64,000 nucleotides of DNA, taken from positions 2,232,001 through 2,296,000 of the forward strand of contig NZ_CP133020.1 in NCBI RefSeq assembly GCF_030866825.1. The letters run 5' to 3'. The notes beneath the pieces were generated by a model. It worked only from the letters and a program-made list of their open reading frames with translations, had not been told where the DNA came from and did no database searches. The DNA is from Rathayibacter sp. SW19 (lineage in GTDB: Bacteria; Actinomycetota; Actinomycetes; Actinomycetales; Microbacteriaceae). Below are positions 43,054 to 51,663 of the stretch, one piece after another. Both the position numbers and the translations under genes were made by a program. How positions within the stretch are numbered: the stretch's first letter is position 1; each line of letters starts with the position of its first letter.

Positions 43054-43929
43054 ATGAAAGCCGATGACGTGACGATCTTGATCGATGACGAGCTTCCGCC
43101 GGCGCTCGAAGAGCAGCTCGACGAGGTGGTCGCCGCCATCTCGGACCGCCCGCTGGTCGCTCTCACCGGTGCAGGGATCAGTACAGATTCGGGCATCCCC
43201 GACTATCGCGGCGAGGGCGCACCGAAACGTACCCCGATGACGATTGCACAATTTCTGCGCAGCGAGCGAGCACGTAAACGCTACTGGGCGGGTAGCCACC
43301 TCGGTTGGCAGCGGTTCAACTCGGCGCGCCCGAATAGCGGCCATCGCGCCCTAGTGGAATTGGAAAGAGCAGGAATATTACGCGGCGTGATCACACAGAA
43401 CGTCGACGGGCTGCACACGGCGGCAGGGTCTCGACGGGTGGTACCGCTTCACGGAACCATGGACCGAGTGCTGTGCCTGGATTGCGGACAGGTGTTCGCT
43501 CGCGAGGACATTGCCGCGCGCATCGATGCCGCGAACCCGTGGCTCGCCCGCAGCGACTCTGCTCAGGACGTCAAAATCGCACCGGACGGCGACGCCGACG
43601 TGAGTGACTTCGACGACGTCGTGCTCCCCGTCTGCACAGTATGCGGCGGAACGCTGAAGCCCGACGTTGTGTTCTTCGGCGAGTTCATCCCGACAGAGCG
43701 CTTCGCTGAGGCGAGTTCGCTACTGGACGCATCCGGAGCACTCCTGGTCGCCGGATCGTCGCTGGCCGTGAATTCGGGCATCCGCTTGATCGAACAGGCG
43801 CGCCGCAAGCGGATGCCGATCATCGTGATCAACAGAGGCGCGACGAAGGGCGACAGCAGGGCCACCGTTAAGCTGGACTCAGGAACATCTCAGACGTTGA
43901 GCGCGCTCGCTGCCCGCCTGTCGGCCTAG
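43054..43929 (+). CDS. Sir2-family NAD-dependent deacetylase
   Basis: This 291-residue sirtuin has TGAGISTDSGIPDYR (NAD binding), TQNVDGLH (catalytic His follows in VPLHGTMDRV) and the zinc pairs CLDCG and CTVCGG. It deacylates lysines in proteins using NAD. It differs from the CobB Ala-Arg-Tyr type; the first helix is followed by RTPMTIAQFLRSERARKRYW. It stands alone upstream of the phosphatase gene. Confidence 0.92.
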   Translation: MKADDVTILIDDELPPALEEQLDEVVAAISDRPLVALTGAGISTDSGIPDYRGEGAPKRTPMTIAQFLRSERARKRYWAGSHLGWQRFNSARPNSGHRALVELERAGILRGVITQNVDGLHTAAGSRRVVPLHGTMDRVLCLDCGQVFAREDIAARIDAANPWLARSDSAQDVKIAPDGDADVSDFDDVVLPVCTVCGGTLKPDVVFFGEFIPTERFAEASSLLDASGALLVAGSSLAVNSGIRLIEQARRKRMPIIVINRGATKGDSRATVKLDSGTSQTLSALAARLSA

Positions 43930-43967
43930 CTGCGCGACGCTGGGGTTCCACCAGCGGAAGGACCAGC

Positions 43968-44567
43968 GTGACCAGACTCTCCCTCGTTCGGCATGGACAG
44001 ACGGACTGGAACCTTGCGCGCCGCATTCAGGGCACGAGTGACATCCCTCTGAACGCGACAGGGCGAGAGCAGGCGCGGGTGACCGCTGCCGCACTGGCGC
44101 TGCGCAACTGGGACGGCATCTACGCGAGTCCGCTGTCACGGGCGATGGACACCGCCCGGATCATCGCGCAAGCCAGCAAGCTCGCTGACCCGCAACCGAT
44201 ACCGGAGGTCACGGAGCGACACTATGGCGAGGCCGAGGGGCTCACCGGCGAGGAGATCCTCGCACGTTTTCCCGAGGGAGTCGCCGTGCCGGGCAGGGAG
44301 ACACGCGACGAGGTTGTGGCCCGGGCCCTTCCGGCTCTGACCGAGCTGGCCGGGAACAACCCCGGCCGCAATCTGATCGTGGTCAGTCACGGCGGTGTGA
44401 TTGCATCGCTGGTCCGCGCCCTCACCGACCATGCGCTGCCCGGGCCGGGCGAGGTCATCCCGAACGGATCTGTGCACGATTTCGTGTATCGCGACGGCCG
44501 GCTGGCCGTCGAGCACTTCAACCTCAGCCCGGAAGACCACGACCTGTTCACCGCGGTTGTGTCGTAG
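43968..44567 (+). CDS. histidine phosphatase family protein
   Basis: This 199-residue protein has LVRHGQTDWNLARRIQG at residues 6-22 with the catalytic His, and the second His in VVSHGGVIASL. It is a phosphoglycerate mutase-like phosphatase; many relatives act on sugar phosphates or alpha-ribazole phosphate. The start is a GTG after CGGAAGGA. A 16-bp tandem repeat begins in its last codons. Confidence 0.9.
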   Translation: MTRLSLVRHGQTDWNLARRIQGTSDIPLNATGREQARVTAAALALRNWDGIYASPLSRAMDTARIIAQASKLADPQPIPEVTERHYGEAEGLTGEEILARFPEGVAVPGRETRDEVVARALPALTELAGNNPGRNLIVVSHGGVIASLVRALTDHALPGPGEVIPNGSVHDFVYRDGRLAVEHFNLSPEDHDLFTAVVS

Positions 44568-44622
44568 CGCGGTGGTGTCGTAGCGCTGTGGTGTCGTAGC
44601 GCTGCGATGTCCTAGCGCTGCG
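44559..44622. repeat. 16-bp tandem repeat, four units
   Basis: GTGTCGTAGCGC(G/T)GTG-type units start at 44559, 44575, 44591 and 44607; the last has ATGTCC in place of GTGTCG. The first unit contains the stop codon of the phosphatase gene. The repeat fills most of the gap to the convergent glycosyltransferase gene. Confidence 0.9.
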
Positions 44623-44637
44623 CGGCAATGGGCGCGT

Positions 44638-45738
44638 TCAGAGCCGCCTTCGCCCGCTGGCGCGACTGACGGTTGCAGTGAGGACCGTGAGCAGATGTTC
44701 CGCTGACCCCGCCCAGGTGAACCTGCTCGCGACAGCGACCGATCGTGCCGATCTCGCCGCCCATTCCGGGCTGTCTTCGAGCGAGCGGATGGCGCGTGCA
44801 AGTTCTTCTGCACTCCGCGGCTCGAAGAACACGGCTGCGTCTGCCCCGATCTCCCGAAAGATCGGGATGTCGCTGACGACAACGGGGGTCCCCAGCGCCA
44901 TCGCTTCAACGAGCGGGATGCCGAATCCTTCGTCGAACGACGCCGTCACCAGCGCGCGCGCCGCAGCGAGCTCCTCCTGGTACTCCGCATCGCTTGCACC
45001 GTTGTGGAAGACGAGGGCGGCGCCAGGGGCGATCGCCTGCAGTCGGGCCTGCTCGGCATCGGTCGCTCGGCTCATCAAGTGCAGCCGGTACCCGGGAAGC
45101 AGCGCGAGCGCGCGCACGATGGTCTCCACATTCTTGTACGGCATGAACGAACCCATGTACACCAGCGAGTGGGACCTTGGCGCCGTGCGATCGGCGGCCC
45201 GCTCTGCCAGTGCAGCCGTCGGCGCGTCGGCCGCATTGCTGACCACGTGCACGGGGCGCCTGGTCAAATTGTGTTCGCGGATCAACGCGCGGGTGGTCTG
45301 CGAAACCGTGACGACGGCATCCGCACGATTCAGCAGCAAGCGCTGCGGCCACCACGCCAGATGATAGAGCCGCCAGAGAAGGCGGATCGGCCAGGCAAGG
45401 TCACGGGGTGGCGTGCGATTGCGGTAGTAGATCAAGTCGTGCACGGTCAGCACGAGTTTGTAGCGGCGCCCGGCAGAGCCCATGGTCTGCATCGGCGTGA
45501 ACACGACGTCGGGGCGCAATTTGTTCACCTGGTAGGCGACGAACGGCTCACGGATGCTTGTCGGCGCGCTGACGATTTCCCACGGCAGGCTCGGTAGGAG
45601 CTCCAGTTGCCGGTGATCGCTGATCAGCATCGTCACCGCATGGAGCTTCGCCAACTCGGTCACGATACCGGAGGTGTAGCGGCTGATGCCGTCGTGCCGG
45701 CCGATCCGGGTGTACCGGCAGTCGACGACGATTCTCAT
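44638..45738 (-). CDS. family 4 glycosyltransferase
   Basis: This 366-residue GT4 enzyme has a GT-B fold: N-terminal DGISRYTSGIVTEL and the C-terminal donor site SFDEGFGIPLVEAMALGTPVVVSD with the EX7E-type Glu pair. It likely adds mannose or another hexose to a cell surface glycan. The ATG at 45738 has GAAGGCGG upstream. It is ten bases after the alpha/beta hydrolase gene and probably in one operon with it. Confidence 0.88.
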   Translation of the reverse strand: MRIVVDCRYTRIGRHDGISRYTSGIVTELAKLHAVTMLISDHRQLELLPSLPWEIVSAPTSIREPFVAYQVNKLRPDVVFTPMQTMGSAGRRYKLVLTVHDLIYYRNRTPPRDLAWPIRLLWRLYHLAWWPQRLLLNRADAVVTVSQTTRALIREHNLTRRPVHVVSNAADAPTAALAERAADRTAPRSHSLVYMGSFMPYKNVETIVRALALLPGYRLHLMSRATDAEQARLQAIAPGAALVFHNGASDAEYQEELAAARALVTASFDEGFGIPLVEAMALGTPVVVSDIPIFREIGADAAVFFEPRSAEELARAIRSLEDSPEWAARSARSVAVASRFTWAGSAEHLLTVLTATVSRASGRRRL

Positions 45739-45748
45739 GCTGCCGCCT

Positions 45749-46663
45749 TCATGCGGGTTCCTCTGCACCCAGGAAGTCCGTGATCAATTCAGCCGCTTGC
45801 GCGGGTGCTTCGTAATGCACCAGGTGGCCGACGCCATGGATGATCTGCAGCGTCGCATCCGGAAACAGTGCGGCAAGCCGGTATTGGGCGGCGATCGGGG
45901 TGATGTCGTCCTTGTCTGCGGCGATCAGCAGTGTGTGCCCCGGGATCCGCGCAGCGAATTCGCTGACGTCGTTGCTGACGGACGCTGTGAACGCCTCGAG
46001 CACGACCCTCCGGTCTGAGAACGCACTGAAGTAGCGGTCGTGCTGATTGTGGATCCACCGCCGCAGTGCCGGGTCCTTGGTCTTGGCCATCGTGACGCTC
46101 ATCACCCGAACGATCACCCGATTGCGCAGCAGTGCGAAACCAACACGCTCGGGCAGTGCGGAAGCCAGCCAGTAGTAGAACACGGCGAGCCGGGTCAAGA
46201 TGCCGCGCGGACCGGACAGCGCCGGCGCTGCGATCGGGTTGATCAGAACGACGTCCTCTGGAATCAGTGCGTCATCGGCCGGCACCTGATCCGCGAGGGC
46301 CGCGGCAACCACGATCGAGCCGAACGAGTGGCCCAGAACAACAAGTCGCCCGGTCACATGCAATTCGGCAACAAAGGCTCGCAGCCAGGCGGCGTAGCCA
46401 TGGATATCGTGTGTTGACGACAACGCCTCCGATTCGCCGAACCCTGGCAGATCCGGGCAGATCAGTCGGTATCCAGACAGCTGTGCGACGATCGGCTCGA
46501 GTCCGTGATGGTCGCCGCGGAAGCCGTGCACGACCACTATCGTCGTCGCAGCGGCCGAATCGCCGTACTCCCAATAACGGGTTTCCCGATCGTGAACGGC
46601 GAGTGATCGGGCGCGTACCGGGACGCTTTCGAGCTGAGCTGCGTATGGTGAGGGCACGATCAT
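45749..46663 (-). CDS. alpha/beta hydrolase
   Basis: This 304-residue protein has the alpha/beta hydrolase oxyanion motif VVHGFRGDHHG, nucleophile GHSFGS and the C-terminal His in IHGVGHLVHYEAP, with an acid in TLLIAADKDD. The substrate is unknown. The ATG at 46663 is preferred over a TTG at 46672. It is divergent from treS. Confidence 0.87.
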   Translation of the reverse strand: MIVPSPYAAQLESVPVRARSLAVHDRETRYWEYGDSAAATTIVVVHGFRGDHHGLEPIVAQLSGYRLICPDLPGFGESEALSSTHDIHGYAAWLRAFVAELHVTGRLVVLGHSFGSIVVAAALADQVPADDALIPEDVVLINPIAAPALSGPRGILTRLAVFYYWLASALPERVGFALLRNRVIVRVMSVTMAKTKDPALRRWIHNQHDRYFSAFSDRRVVLEAFTASVSNDVSEFAARIPGHTLLIAADKDDITPIAAQYRLAALFPDATLQIIHGVGHLVHYEAPAQAAELITDFLGAEEPA

Positions 46664-46711
46664 CACGCTCAAGTGTATGCAGCGCGCGATTAGGACCTAA
46701 ACTCTAACGAA

Positions 46712-46725
46712 TGTAATCGCTTGCA
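46712..46725. promoter_or_regulatory. LacI-family-type operator upstream of treS
   Basis: TGTAATCGCTTGCA is an imperfect palindrome with a central CG, resembling LacI-family operators. It lies 38 bases before the treS start, and the alpha/beta hydrolase starts on the other side. It suggests sugar-responsive control, but the regulator gene is not here. Confidence 0.55.
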
Positions 46726-46763
46726 TCAGCGCACGTCGTATCGATTCGACCGAAAGGAATCTC

Positions 46764-48464
46764 GTGAGTTTCACCGCGCCTATCCAACTTCCCGGGCTGA
46801 CGCTTGATCCGCACTGGTACCGCCGGGCCGTATTCTACGAGGTGATGGTGCGCTCGTTCGTCGACAGCAACGGTGATGGCGCAGGAGATCTGCAGGGATT
46901 GGCGTCGAAACTCGACTATCTTCAGTGGCTCGGCATCGATGCGCTGTGGCTGCCCCCGTTCTTCACCTCTCCGCTGCGTGACGGCGGCTACGACGTCGCC
47001 GATTTTCGATCGATCCTTCCGGAATTCGGCACTCTCGATGAGTTCAAAGATCTGGTCACGAAGGCGCATGAACGCAACATGCGCATCATCATCGATCTGC
47101 CGTTGAATCACACCAGCGATCAGCACGAGTGGTTTCAGCAGTCTCGTGAGCATCCCGACGGACCGTACGGCGATTTCTACGTGTGGAGTGACACGGACGA
47201 GAAATGGCCGGACATACGCATCATTTTCACCGACACGGAAGACTCCAACTGGGCGTTCGATTCCGAACGCCGCCAGTTCTTCTTCCACCGGTTCTTCTCG
47301 CATCAACCGGACCTCAATTTTGAGAATCCCGCCGTGCACGACGCGGTGTATGAGGTGATCCGGTTCTGGCTCGACCTGGGTGTCGACGGGTTCAGGCTGG
47401 ATGCGATTCCCTATTTGTATGAGTCCGATGAGGGCAACGGTGAGGGCGAACCACCGACACACGAGTTCATCAAAAGCCTTCGTACAATGGTCGACCGCGA
47501 ATATCCTGGCCGGATCATGATCGCCGAAGCGAATCAGTGGCCGCGTGAGGTCGCCGCGTTCTTCGGAACCGAGGAGGAGCCGGAGTGCCACATGGCTTTT
47601 GACTTTCCGGTCATGCCGCGCATCTTCTACTCTTTGCGCTCGCAGAATGCGGCGGAACTCGTTCGGGTGTTGTCGGAGACGACGGATATCCCCGATGGAG
47701 CCGGCTGGGGCATCTTTCTGCGCAACCACGACGAGCTCACGCTTGAAATGGTCAGCGAGGAGTACCGGCAGGCGATGTACGGCTGGTACGCATACGATCC
47801 GCGGATGCGCGCGAACATCGGCATCCGCCGCCGGCTGGCGCCCCTGCTCGACAACTCGCGCGCAGAGCTGGAACTTGTGCACGCGTTACTGTTCTCCCTT
47901 CCAGGCAGTCCGTTTCTGTACTACGGCGACGAGATCGGAATGGGCGACAATATCTGGCTGCCCGATCGGGATTCATCCAGGACACCCATGCAGTGGACTC
48001 CCGACCGCAACGCCGGTTTCTCGGCGGCCGATCCGGGCAAGCTCTTCCTGCCTGTGGTTCAGTCGCTCGTGTATCACTACACGCAGACCAACGTGGAAGC
48101 CCAGCTCGCCCAGTCGAGGTCACTTCTGCACTGGGTTCGAAACGTGATCTACGTGCGCAAGGGGCACCCGGGGTTCGGCCTGGGAGACATCAGGGTGCTC
48201 GAGTCCGATCATGAGTCCGTCTTGGCTTTCGTGCGCTCGTACGCAGGCAGTGGCGCTCAGTTCGGTGATCAGCCCGAGGACATCCTGTGCGTGTTCAGTT
48301 TTGCGCACAATCCGGTCTCGGTGACTCTGGATGCGCCCGAGTTCGCCGGCGCAGCCCTTTATGACATGTTCGGCGGGGGGCAGTTCCCCACCGTCGCGGA
48401 GGATGGCCGTTTCAGTCTGACGCTCGGCACACAGAGCTTCTACTGGCTGCACGTCGCTCGATGA
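46764..48464 (+). CDS. treS: trehalose synthase / maltose alpha-D-glucosyltransferase
   Basis: This 566-residue GH13 enzyme interconverts maltose and trehalose. DLPLNHTSDQHEWF (region I), DGFRLDAIPYL with the nucleophile Asp (region II), MIAEANQWP with the acid Glu (region III) and RNHDELTLE (region IV) match TreS. The start GTG at 46764 has AAAGGA upstream. No maltokinase domain or gene follows. The next gene begins with an ATGA-type overlap possibility. Confidence 0.93.
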   Translation: MSFTAPIQLPGLTLDPHWYRRAVFYEVMVRSFVDSNGDGAGDLQGLASKLDYLQWLGIDALWLPPFFTSPLRDGGYDVADFRSILPEFGTLDEFKDLVTKAHERNMRIIIDLPLNHTSDQHEWFQQSREHPDGPYGDFYVWSDTDEKWPDIRIIFTDTEDSNWAFDSERRQFFFHRFFSHQPDLNFENPAVHDAVYEVIRFWLDLGVDGFRLDAIPYLYESDEGNGEGEPPTHEFIKSLRTMVDREYPGRIMIAEANQWPREVAAFFGTEEEPECHMAFDFPVMPRIFYSLRSQNAAELVRVLSETTDIPDGAGWGIFLRNHDELTLEMVSEEYRQAMYGWYAYDPRMRANIGIRRRLAPLLDNSRAELELVHALLFSLPGSPFLYYGDEIGMGDNIWLPDRDSSRTPMQWTPDRNAGFSAADPGKLFLPVVQSLVYHYTQTNVEAQLAQSRSLLHWVRNVIYVRKGHPGFGLGDIRVLESDHESVLAFVRSYAGSGAQFGDQPEDILCVFSFAHNPVSVTLDAPEFAGAALYDMFGGGQFPTVAEDGRFSLTLGTQSFYWLHVAR

Positions 48465-48490
48465 CGGTGGTGCCCCTTAGGCTTACCGGC

Positions 48491-49177
48491 ATGAGCACAT
48501 GGCACAGCGAACTCGGTGTATTCGATCTTGAAACAACTGGAGTGGATGTCGACGTCGCGCGTATCGTCACCGCTAACGTCGGGCTGATCGACGACAGCGG
48601 AGCGGTGATCGAGGGCATCGATTGGCTCGTCGACCCGGGTGTGGCAATCCCCCGGCAGGCCAGCGCCGTGCACGGTGTCAGCACCGAGCGTGCGCAGGCA
48701 GAAGGCCGTGATCCTGCTGAAGCCGTCGAAGAGATCATCGCGGCGTTGCGCAGCATCCTCAACCGAGGTATTCCTGTGGTGGCATATAACGCGCCGTACG
48801 ACTTCACTGTGCTGGAACGTGAGGCGGTTCGCTACGGATTAGAACCGCTGAGCGCGCCTGCGCCGATCGTTGACCCGCTGGTGATCGACAAGGCACTGGA
48901 CAAGTACCGCAAAGGCAAGCGCACGCTCGAGGTGACGGCCCAGTTCTACGGAGTCGAACTGACGGATGCCCACGATGCGGGGGCCGACGCCGTTGCCGCT
49001 GGGCGCGTGGCGCAGGCCATTGCGCGGGCCCATTCCGCCGAACTCGATCTCGGCGCTGACGAATTGCACCAACGACAGGTGCATTGGAGTCAGGAGCAGG
49101 CCGCAGATTTTCAGGCATACATGAGACGCGTCAAGGATCCGTCATTCACAACCTCCGGCGCGTGGCCGGTGCGCTGA
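48491..49177 (+). CDS. DnaQ-like 3'-5' exonuclease
   Basis: This 228-residue DEDD exonuclease has ExoI VFDLETTGVD (Asp/Glu), ExoII NAPYDFTVLERE and ExoIII HDAGADAVAAGRV (His/Asp), the DEDDh type. It may proofread or trim DNA or RNA. The ATG at 48491 is chosen as the normal start; an ATG at 48461 overlapping the treS stop is possible. Confidence 0.9.
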   Translation: MSTWHSELGVFDLETTGVDVDVARIVTANVGLIDDSGAVIEGIDWLVDPGVAIPRQASAVHGVSTERAQAEGRDPAEAVEEIIAALRSILNRGIPVVAYNAPYDFTVLEREAVRYGLEPLSAPAPIVDPLVIDKALDKYRKGKRTLEVTAQFYGVELTDAHDAGADAVAAGRVAQAIARAHSAELDLGADELHQRQVHWSQEQAADFQAYMRRVKDPSFTTSGAWPVR

Positions 49178-49203
49178 CCACGAACAGCGCTGGCGCAGAA
49201 ACG

Positions 49204-49241
49204 GGAGGAGGGCGATCGGCTTGCGCCGGTCGCCCTCCTCC
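49204..49241. terminator. bidirectional terminator between exonuclease and rpmE2
   Basis: GGAGGAGGGCGATCGGC (49204-49220) pairs with GCCGGTCGCCCTCCTCC (49225-49241) around a 4-base loop, giving a 17-bp stem with one G-T pair. It lies between convergent genes and can stop transcription from both. Confidence 0.88.
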
Positions 49242-49256
49242 AGGTGCTTTCGAGGG

Positions 49257-49508
49257 TTACTTGCCGAAACTCTTGAACCGCTGGTTGAACTTCTCCACAC
49301 GGCCGGCCGAGTCCATGATGCGCTGCTTGCCGGTGTAGAACGGGTGCGAAGCGCTCGAGATCTCGACGTCGATAACCGGGTACGTTGTGCCGTCTTCCCA
49401 CTCGATCGTCTTGTCGCTGGTCACCGTTGAACGGGTCAGAAAAGTGGCCCCAGACGCGAGGTCACGGAAAACCACCGGAGCGTACGCGGGGTGAATGTCA
49501 GTCTTCAT
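49257..49508 (-). CDS. rpmE2: 50S ribosomal protein L31 type B
   Basis: This 83-residue protein is L31 of the zinc-free type B: MKTDIHPAYAPVVFRD at the start and SSASHPFYTGKQRIMDSAGRVEKFNQRF in the C-terminal half, with no CxxC pair. Type B L31 replaces the zinc form under zinc shortage in some bacteria; no Zur box was recognised here. The ATG has GCAAGGA upstream. The frame stays open to 49655, but that part is not coding. Confidence 0.95.
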   Translation of the reverse strand: MKTDIHPAYAPVVFRDLASGATFLTRSTVTSDKTIEWEDGTTYPVIDVEISSASHPFYTGKQRIMDSAGRVEKFNQRFKSFGK

Positions 49509-49623
49509 CAGGGGTTCCTTGCAAATTTGATGGGATCTTCTCCGGCGGAGCGTCGTGCCCGGGCGGGAAAGCAATACGGCCACATGACCGACTATCGAGT
49601 TTAGCAGAAGTCGCGCGCAGGCA

Positions 49624-50409
49624 TTACACGGCGCGGGCAGTGAAGCGCGCGTCACGCTCCGTCAGCTCAATCGGCAAGCCGAACGCCCGGGTGAGGTTCT
49701 CGGACGTGAGGGTGTCACCGATTGGGCCGGCAGCAACAACTCCCCCGTCAGCCAGCAGCATGACGTGTGTGAAGCCTCGTGGGATTTCCTCGACGTGATG
49801 GGTCACCAAGACGATCGCCGGTGAGTCTGGGTCGCTCGCGTATCCACCGAGCAGCTGCACCAGTTCTTCCCTGGCACCGAGATCCAGGCTCGCCGCCGGT
49901 TCGTCCAGCAGCAGGATCTCCGGGTCTGTCATGACCGCACGAGCGATTTGCACCCGCTTCTGCTCGCCGTCGCTGAGCGCGCCGAACCGCCTGTCAGCAA
50001 GATGGTCGAGCTTCCATTCCGCAAGCACGCGCCGCGCGCGGCGGATGTCAATGTCTTCGTAGTCTTCGTTCCAGCGGCCCGTGACAGAATATGCGGCGGT
50101 GAGAACCACATTGAGCACGTTTTCCCGGCCGGGGATTCTGCGGGCGAGGGCGCTGGAGGCATAGCCGATTCTCGGCCGCAACTCAAAGAGGTCGACCGCT
50201 CCGACGTGCTCTTCAAGCACCTCGGAGGACCCCGTCGTCGGGTGGATGGCTGCCGCAGCCAATTGCAGCAACGTGGTCTTGCCTGCACCGTTGGGTCCGA
50301 GGATCACCCAGCGCTGATCGGAGTCAACTGCCCAGTCGACGGCGTCGAGAATCGTGTTGCCGTCACGGACGATCGACACGGAGGTGAGCTGCAGTACACG
50401 GCTGGACAT
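49624..50409 (-). CDS. ABC transporter ATP-binding protein
   Basis: This 261-residue ATPase has Walker A GPNGAGKTT, signature LSDGEQKRVQIARA, Walker B ILLLDEPAASLD and the switch HH in VTHHVEEIPRGFTH. The LSDGEQ signature and the HVEEIP switch match the ModF/YlmA-type solitary cassettes. No permease gene is adjacent, so the role is unclear. The ATG at 50409 is chosen as the usual family start. Confidence 0.88.
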   Translation of the reverse strand: MSSRVLQLTSVSIVRDGNTILDAVDWAVDSDQRWVILGPNGAGKTTLLQLAAAAIHPTTGSSEVLEEHVGAVDLFELRPRIGYASSALARRIPGRENVLNVVLTAAYSVTGRWNEDYEDIDIRRARRVLAEWKLDHLADRRFGALSDGEQKRVQIARAVMTDPEILLLDEPAASLDLGAREELVQLLGGYASDPDSPAIVLVTHHVEEIPRGFTHVMLLADGGVVAAGPIGDTLTSENLTRAFGLPIELTERDARFTARAV

Positions 50410-50432
50410 GGCTCTTAGCCTAGTAGGAGGCG

Positions 50433-51617
50433 CTAAGAGATCACCGATGCGTAGACTGCCCGGGTCTGGTCGGCGATGCTGGCCCACGAGAACACGCGTT
50501 CGGCCCGGTCCCGCCCCGCTCGCCCCATCTGGCGGGCAGAAGTGGGGTCGCTGACGACCTCGATCAGCGTCGCAGCGAGGTCGGCGACGAAACGGTCGGG
50601 GTCCGTGGGCGTGCCTGTGCCGTCATCCGCCTGTTCGATCGGCACCAGACGCCCGGTTACCGCGTCGTCGACGACCTCGGGGATGCCGCCTGTCGCCGTT
50701 CCGACGACAGGCAACCCGCAGGCCATCGCCTCCAGATTCACGATTCCGAGCGGTTCATAGACGGACGGGCAGACGAACACCGTCGAGGCGCTGAGCGCCG
50801 CCGTCAACTCCGGCTGGCTCAGCAGTCTGTCGATCCAGACGACGCCATTGCGCTCGCTCTGCAGAAGCTGAACGCCCGCCGTGACTTCCGCCATGATGGC
50901 TTCTGTATCCGGGGCGCCGGCGCACAATACCAATTGCACGTCCGGTGGAAGCAATCGCGCGGCGCGCAAGAGGTAGGGCAAGCCCTTCTGGCGAGTGATT
51001 CGCCCGACGAAGATGATCGAAGGCCGATCGGGGTCGATGCCGAGTGAGCGCGCAACCTCCGGCGCGTCTTCGCGCTGCCACCGCTGCAAATCGATGCCGT
51101 TGTAGATCACGTGCGTTCGCGATTCGTCGATGGCGGGGTAGCTGCGCAGGATGTCCTGGCGCATACCCTCGCTGACGGCGATGACGGCATCCGCTGATTC
51201 GAAAGCGGTCTTCTCCATCCAGCTCGAGACGCGATAGCCCCCGCCGAGTTGCTCGGCCTTCCAGGGACGCAGCGGCTCAAGACTGTGAGCGGTAACGACG
51301 TGCGGGATCCCGTGCAGCAACTGGGCCAGTCGACCGCCCGCGTTTGCGTACCAGGTGTGCGAGTGCACGAGGTCGGCGCCAGCGACATCCTGCGCCATCT
51401 GCAGGTCGACGCCAAGCGTTGTCAAGGCGCCGTTCGCTTCGGCGAGTTCGGTGGGAACTTCATACGCGAAGGTCCCCTCCTCAGCTCTCGGCTCGCCGAA
51501 GCAGCGCACCCGCACCTCGACGCTCGGTCGCAACGCTCGCACCAGTTCGGCAACGTGCACACCGGCACCGCCATAGACGGCGGGTGGGTATTCACGTGTC
51601 AGAAGATCAACTCGCAT
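50433..51617 (-). CDS. glgA: GlgA/GlgM-type glycogen-maltose-phosphate synthase
   Basis: This 394-residue GT4 enzyme is of the short actinobacterial kind, with REYPPAVYGGAGVHVAEL at the N-terminus and the donor motif EPLGIVNLEAMACGLPVVGTATGGIPEVV. In mycobacteria the orthologue GlgM makes maltose 1-phosphate from ADP-glucose and glucose 1-phosphate; many databases call it GlgA. It is divergent from glgC. The ATG has no strong ribosome binding site. Confidence 0.88.
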   Translation of the reverse strand: MRVDLLTREYPPAVYGGAGVHVAELVRALRPSVEVRVRCFGEPRAEEGTFAYEVPTELAEANGALTTLGVDLQMAQDVAGADLVHSHTWYANAGGRLAQLLHGIPHVVTAHSLEPLRPWKAEQLGGGYRVSSWMEKTAFESADAVIAVSEGMRQDILRSYPAIDESRTHVIYNGIDLQRWQREDAPEVARSLGIDPDRPSIIFVGRITRQKGLPYLLRAARLLPPDVQLVLCAGAPDTEAIMAEVTAGVQLLQSERNGVVWIDRLLSQPELTAALSASTVFVCPSVYEPLGIVNLEAMACGLPVVGTATGGIPEVVDDAVTGRLVPIEQADDGTGTPTDPDRFVADLAATLIEVVSDPTSARQMGRAGRDRAERVFSWASIADQTRAVYASVIS

Positions 51618-51663
51618 GCCTGAACGCTAGTACAGTCGCGACATCTCCCTCTACTGTGGAGCC

